Assembly (NCBI GenBank): GCA_020026335.1
Contig: JAHHQO010000016.1
Coordinates: 1 to 41,909 of the forward strand
Length of the DNA: 41,909 bases
From: Alistipes sp.
GTDB taxonomy: Bacteria; Bacteroidota; Bacteroidia; Bacteroidales; Rikenellaceae
Direction: 5' to 3'
Shown: positions 41,856 to 41,909 of the stretch, piece by piece
How positions within the stretch are numbered: position 1 is the stretch's first letter
How the letters are laid out: the number at the start of each line of letters is the position of its first letter
Translations under genes and position numbers: made by a program
The notes under the pieces: generated by a model
Told to the model about the DNA's origin: nothing
The model's input: only the letters and a program-made list of their open reading frames with translations
Databases searched by the model: none

Positions 41856-41909
41856 GGGGGATTAGCTCAGTTGGCTAGAGCACTTGCTTTGCAAGCAAGG
41901 GGTCAAGGG
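41856..41909 (+). tRNA. tRNA-Ala (anticodon TGC), partial
   Basis: The first 54 bases of a tRNA are present, cut by the window end. Acceptor 5' strand GGGGGAT, D-arm GCTC...GAGC, and anticodon stem CTTGC/GCAAG around the loop TTTGCAA give anticodon TGC (alanine). The T-arm and 3' end lie outside. It has its own promoter, so it may be outside an rRNA operon, although sequence beyond the window could change that. Confidence 0.9.

Noticed and set aside
41513..41865. Overlapping short frames before tRNA-Ala
   Set aside because: One runs into the tRNA-Ala promoter, and all have unprotein-like composition.
1..41909. CRISPR arrays, insertion sequences and riboswitches
   Set aside because: No regularly spaced repeats, transposase genes with inverted ends, or recognisable riboswitch cores were found on reading.

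Overview
The window looks like chromosome from a member of the Bacteroidales. The best guess is Alistipes or another Rikenellaceae. The basis is a SusC/SusD-type outer-membrane glycan system, a LytS/LytTR sensor pair, a fused-gamma KorA/KorB, and many close matches to the Bacteroidetes -7 promoter box (TAnnTTTG). Base composition is visibly GC-richer than Bacteroides. The genus is inference; no rRNA gene is present to settle it.

Layout. A tRNA-Lys (29-101) and a partial tRNA-Ala (41856 to the end) lie at the two edges. 159-1965 holds a catalytically broken GH2-like secreted protein, divergent from a small HsdR-N-type nuclease-domain protein. 2154-7597 (minus) carries a LytTR regulator with its kinase, the ribosome GTPase der, and a class III fructose-bisphosphatase. 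7799-11993 (plus) carries an EamA transporter with a small membrane protein, fabD, a ROK regulator and a GNAT acetyltransferase. 12148-12720 is the wreck of a GH20 hexosaminidase. 12794-21246 (minus) is an envelope block: tamB, exbB, exbD, tonB, a DUF1573 protein and an MTA/SAH-deaminase-type amidohydrolase. tsaD (21307-22329) follows divergently. pabA and pabBC (22482-24701) form a divergent p-aminobenzoate locus, followed by a nitronate monooxygenase-like flavoprotein.

25961-28994 is the odd part. It encodes a phage-type large terminase with intact ATPase and nuclease motifs and a long basic tail, a very acidic 95-residue protein, and a divergent CI/LexA-like (HTH + S24) regulator. They meet at a control region with two back-to-back consensus promoters. 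No integrase, portal, capsid or tail gene is present, so this is either a prophage stump or a domesticated terminase module, and it is the best candidate for something undescribed.

29253-36170 (minus) is a four-gene polysaccharide-utilisation operon: SusC-like receptor, SusD-like lipoprotein, GH18 endoglycosidase-like lipoprotein with a complete DxxDxDxE motif, and a DUF1735/LamG-like lipoprotein. It probably releases and captures N-glycans, and its receptor would be energised by a TonB-ExbB-ExbD complex such as the one encoded at 14706-16548. 36892-39774 encodes 2-oxoacid:ferredoxin oxidoreductase (KorAB). A class A beta-lactamase (39956-40840) and an exported thioredoxin (40999-41463) complete the window.
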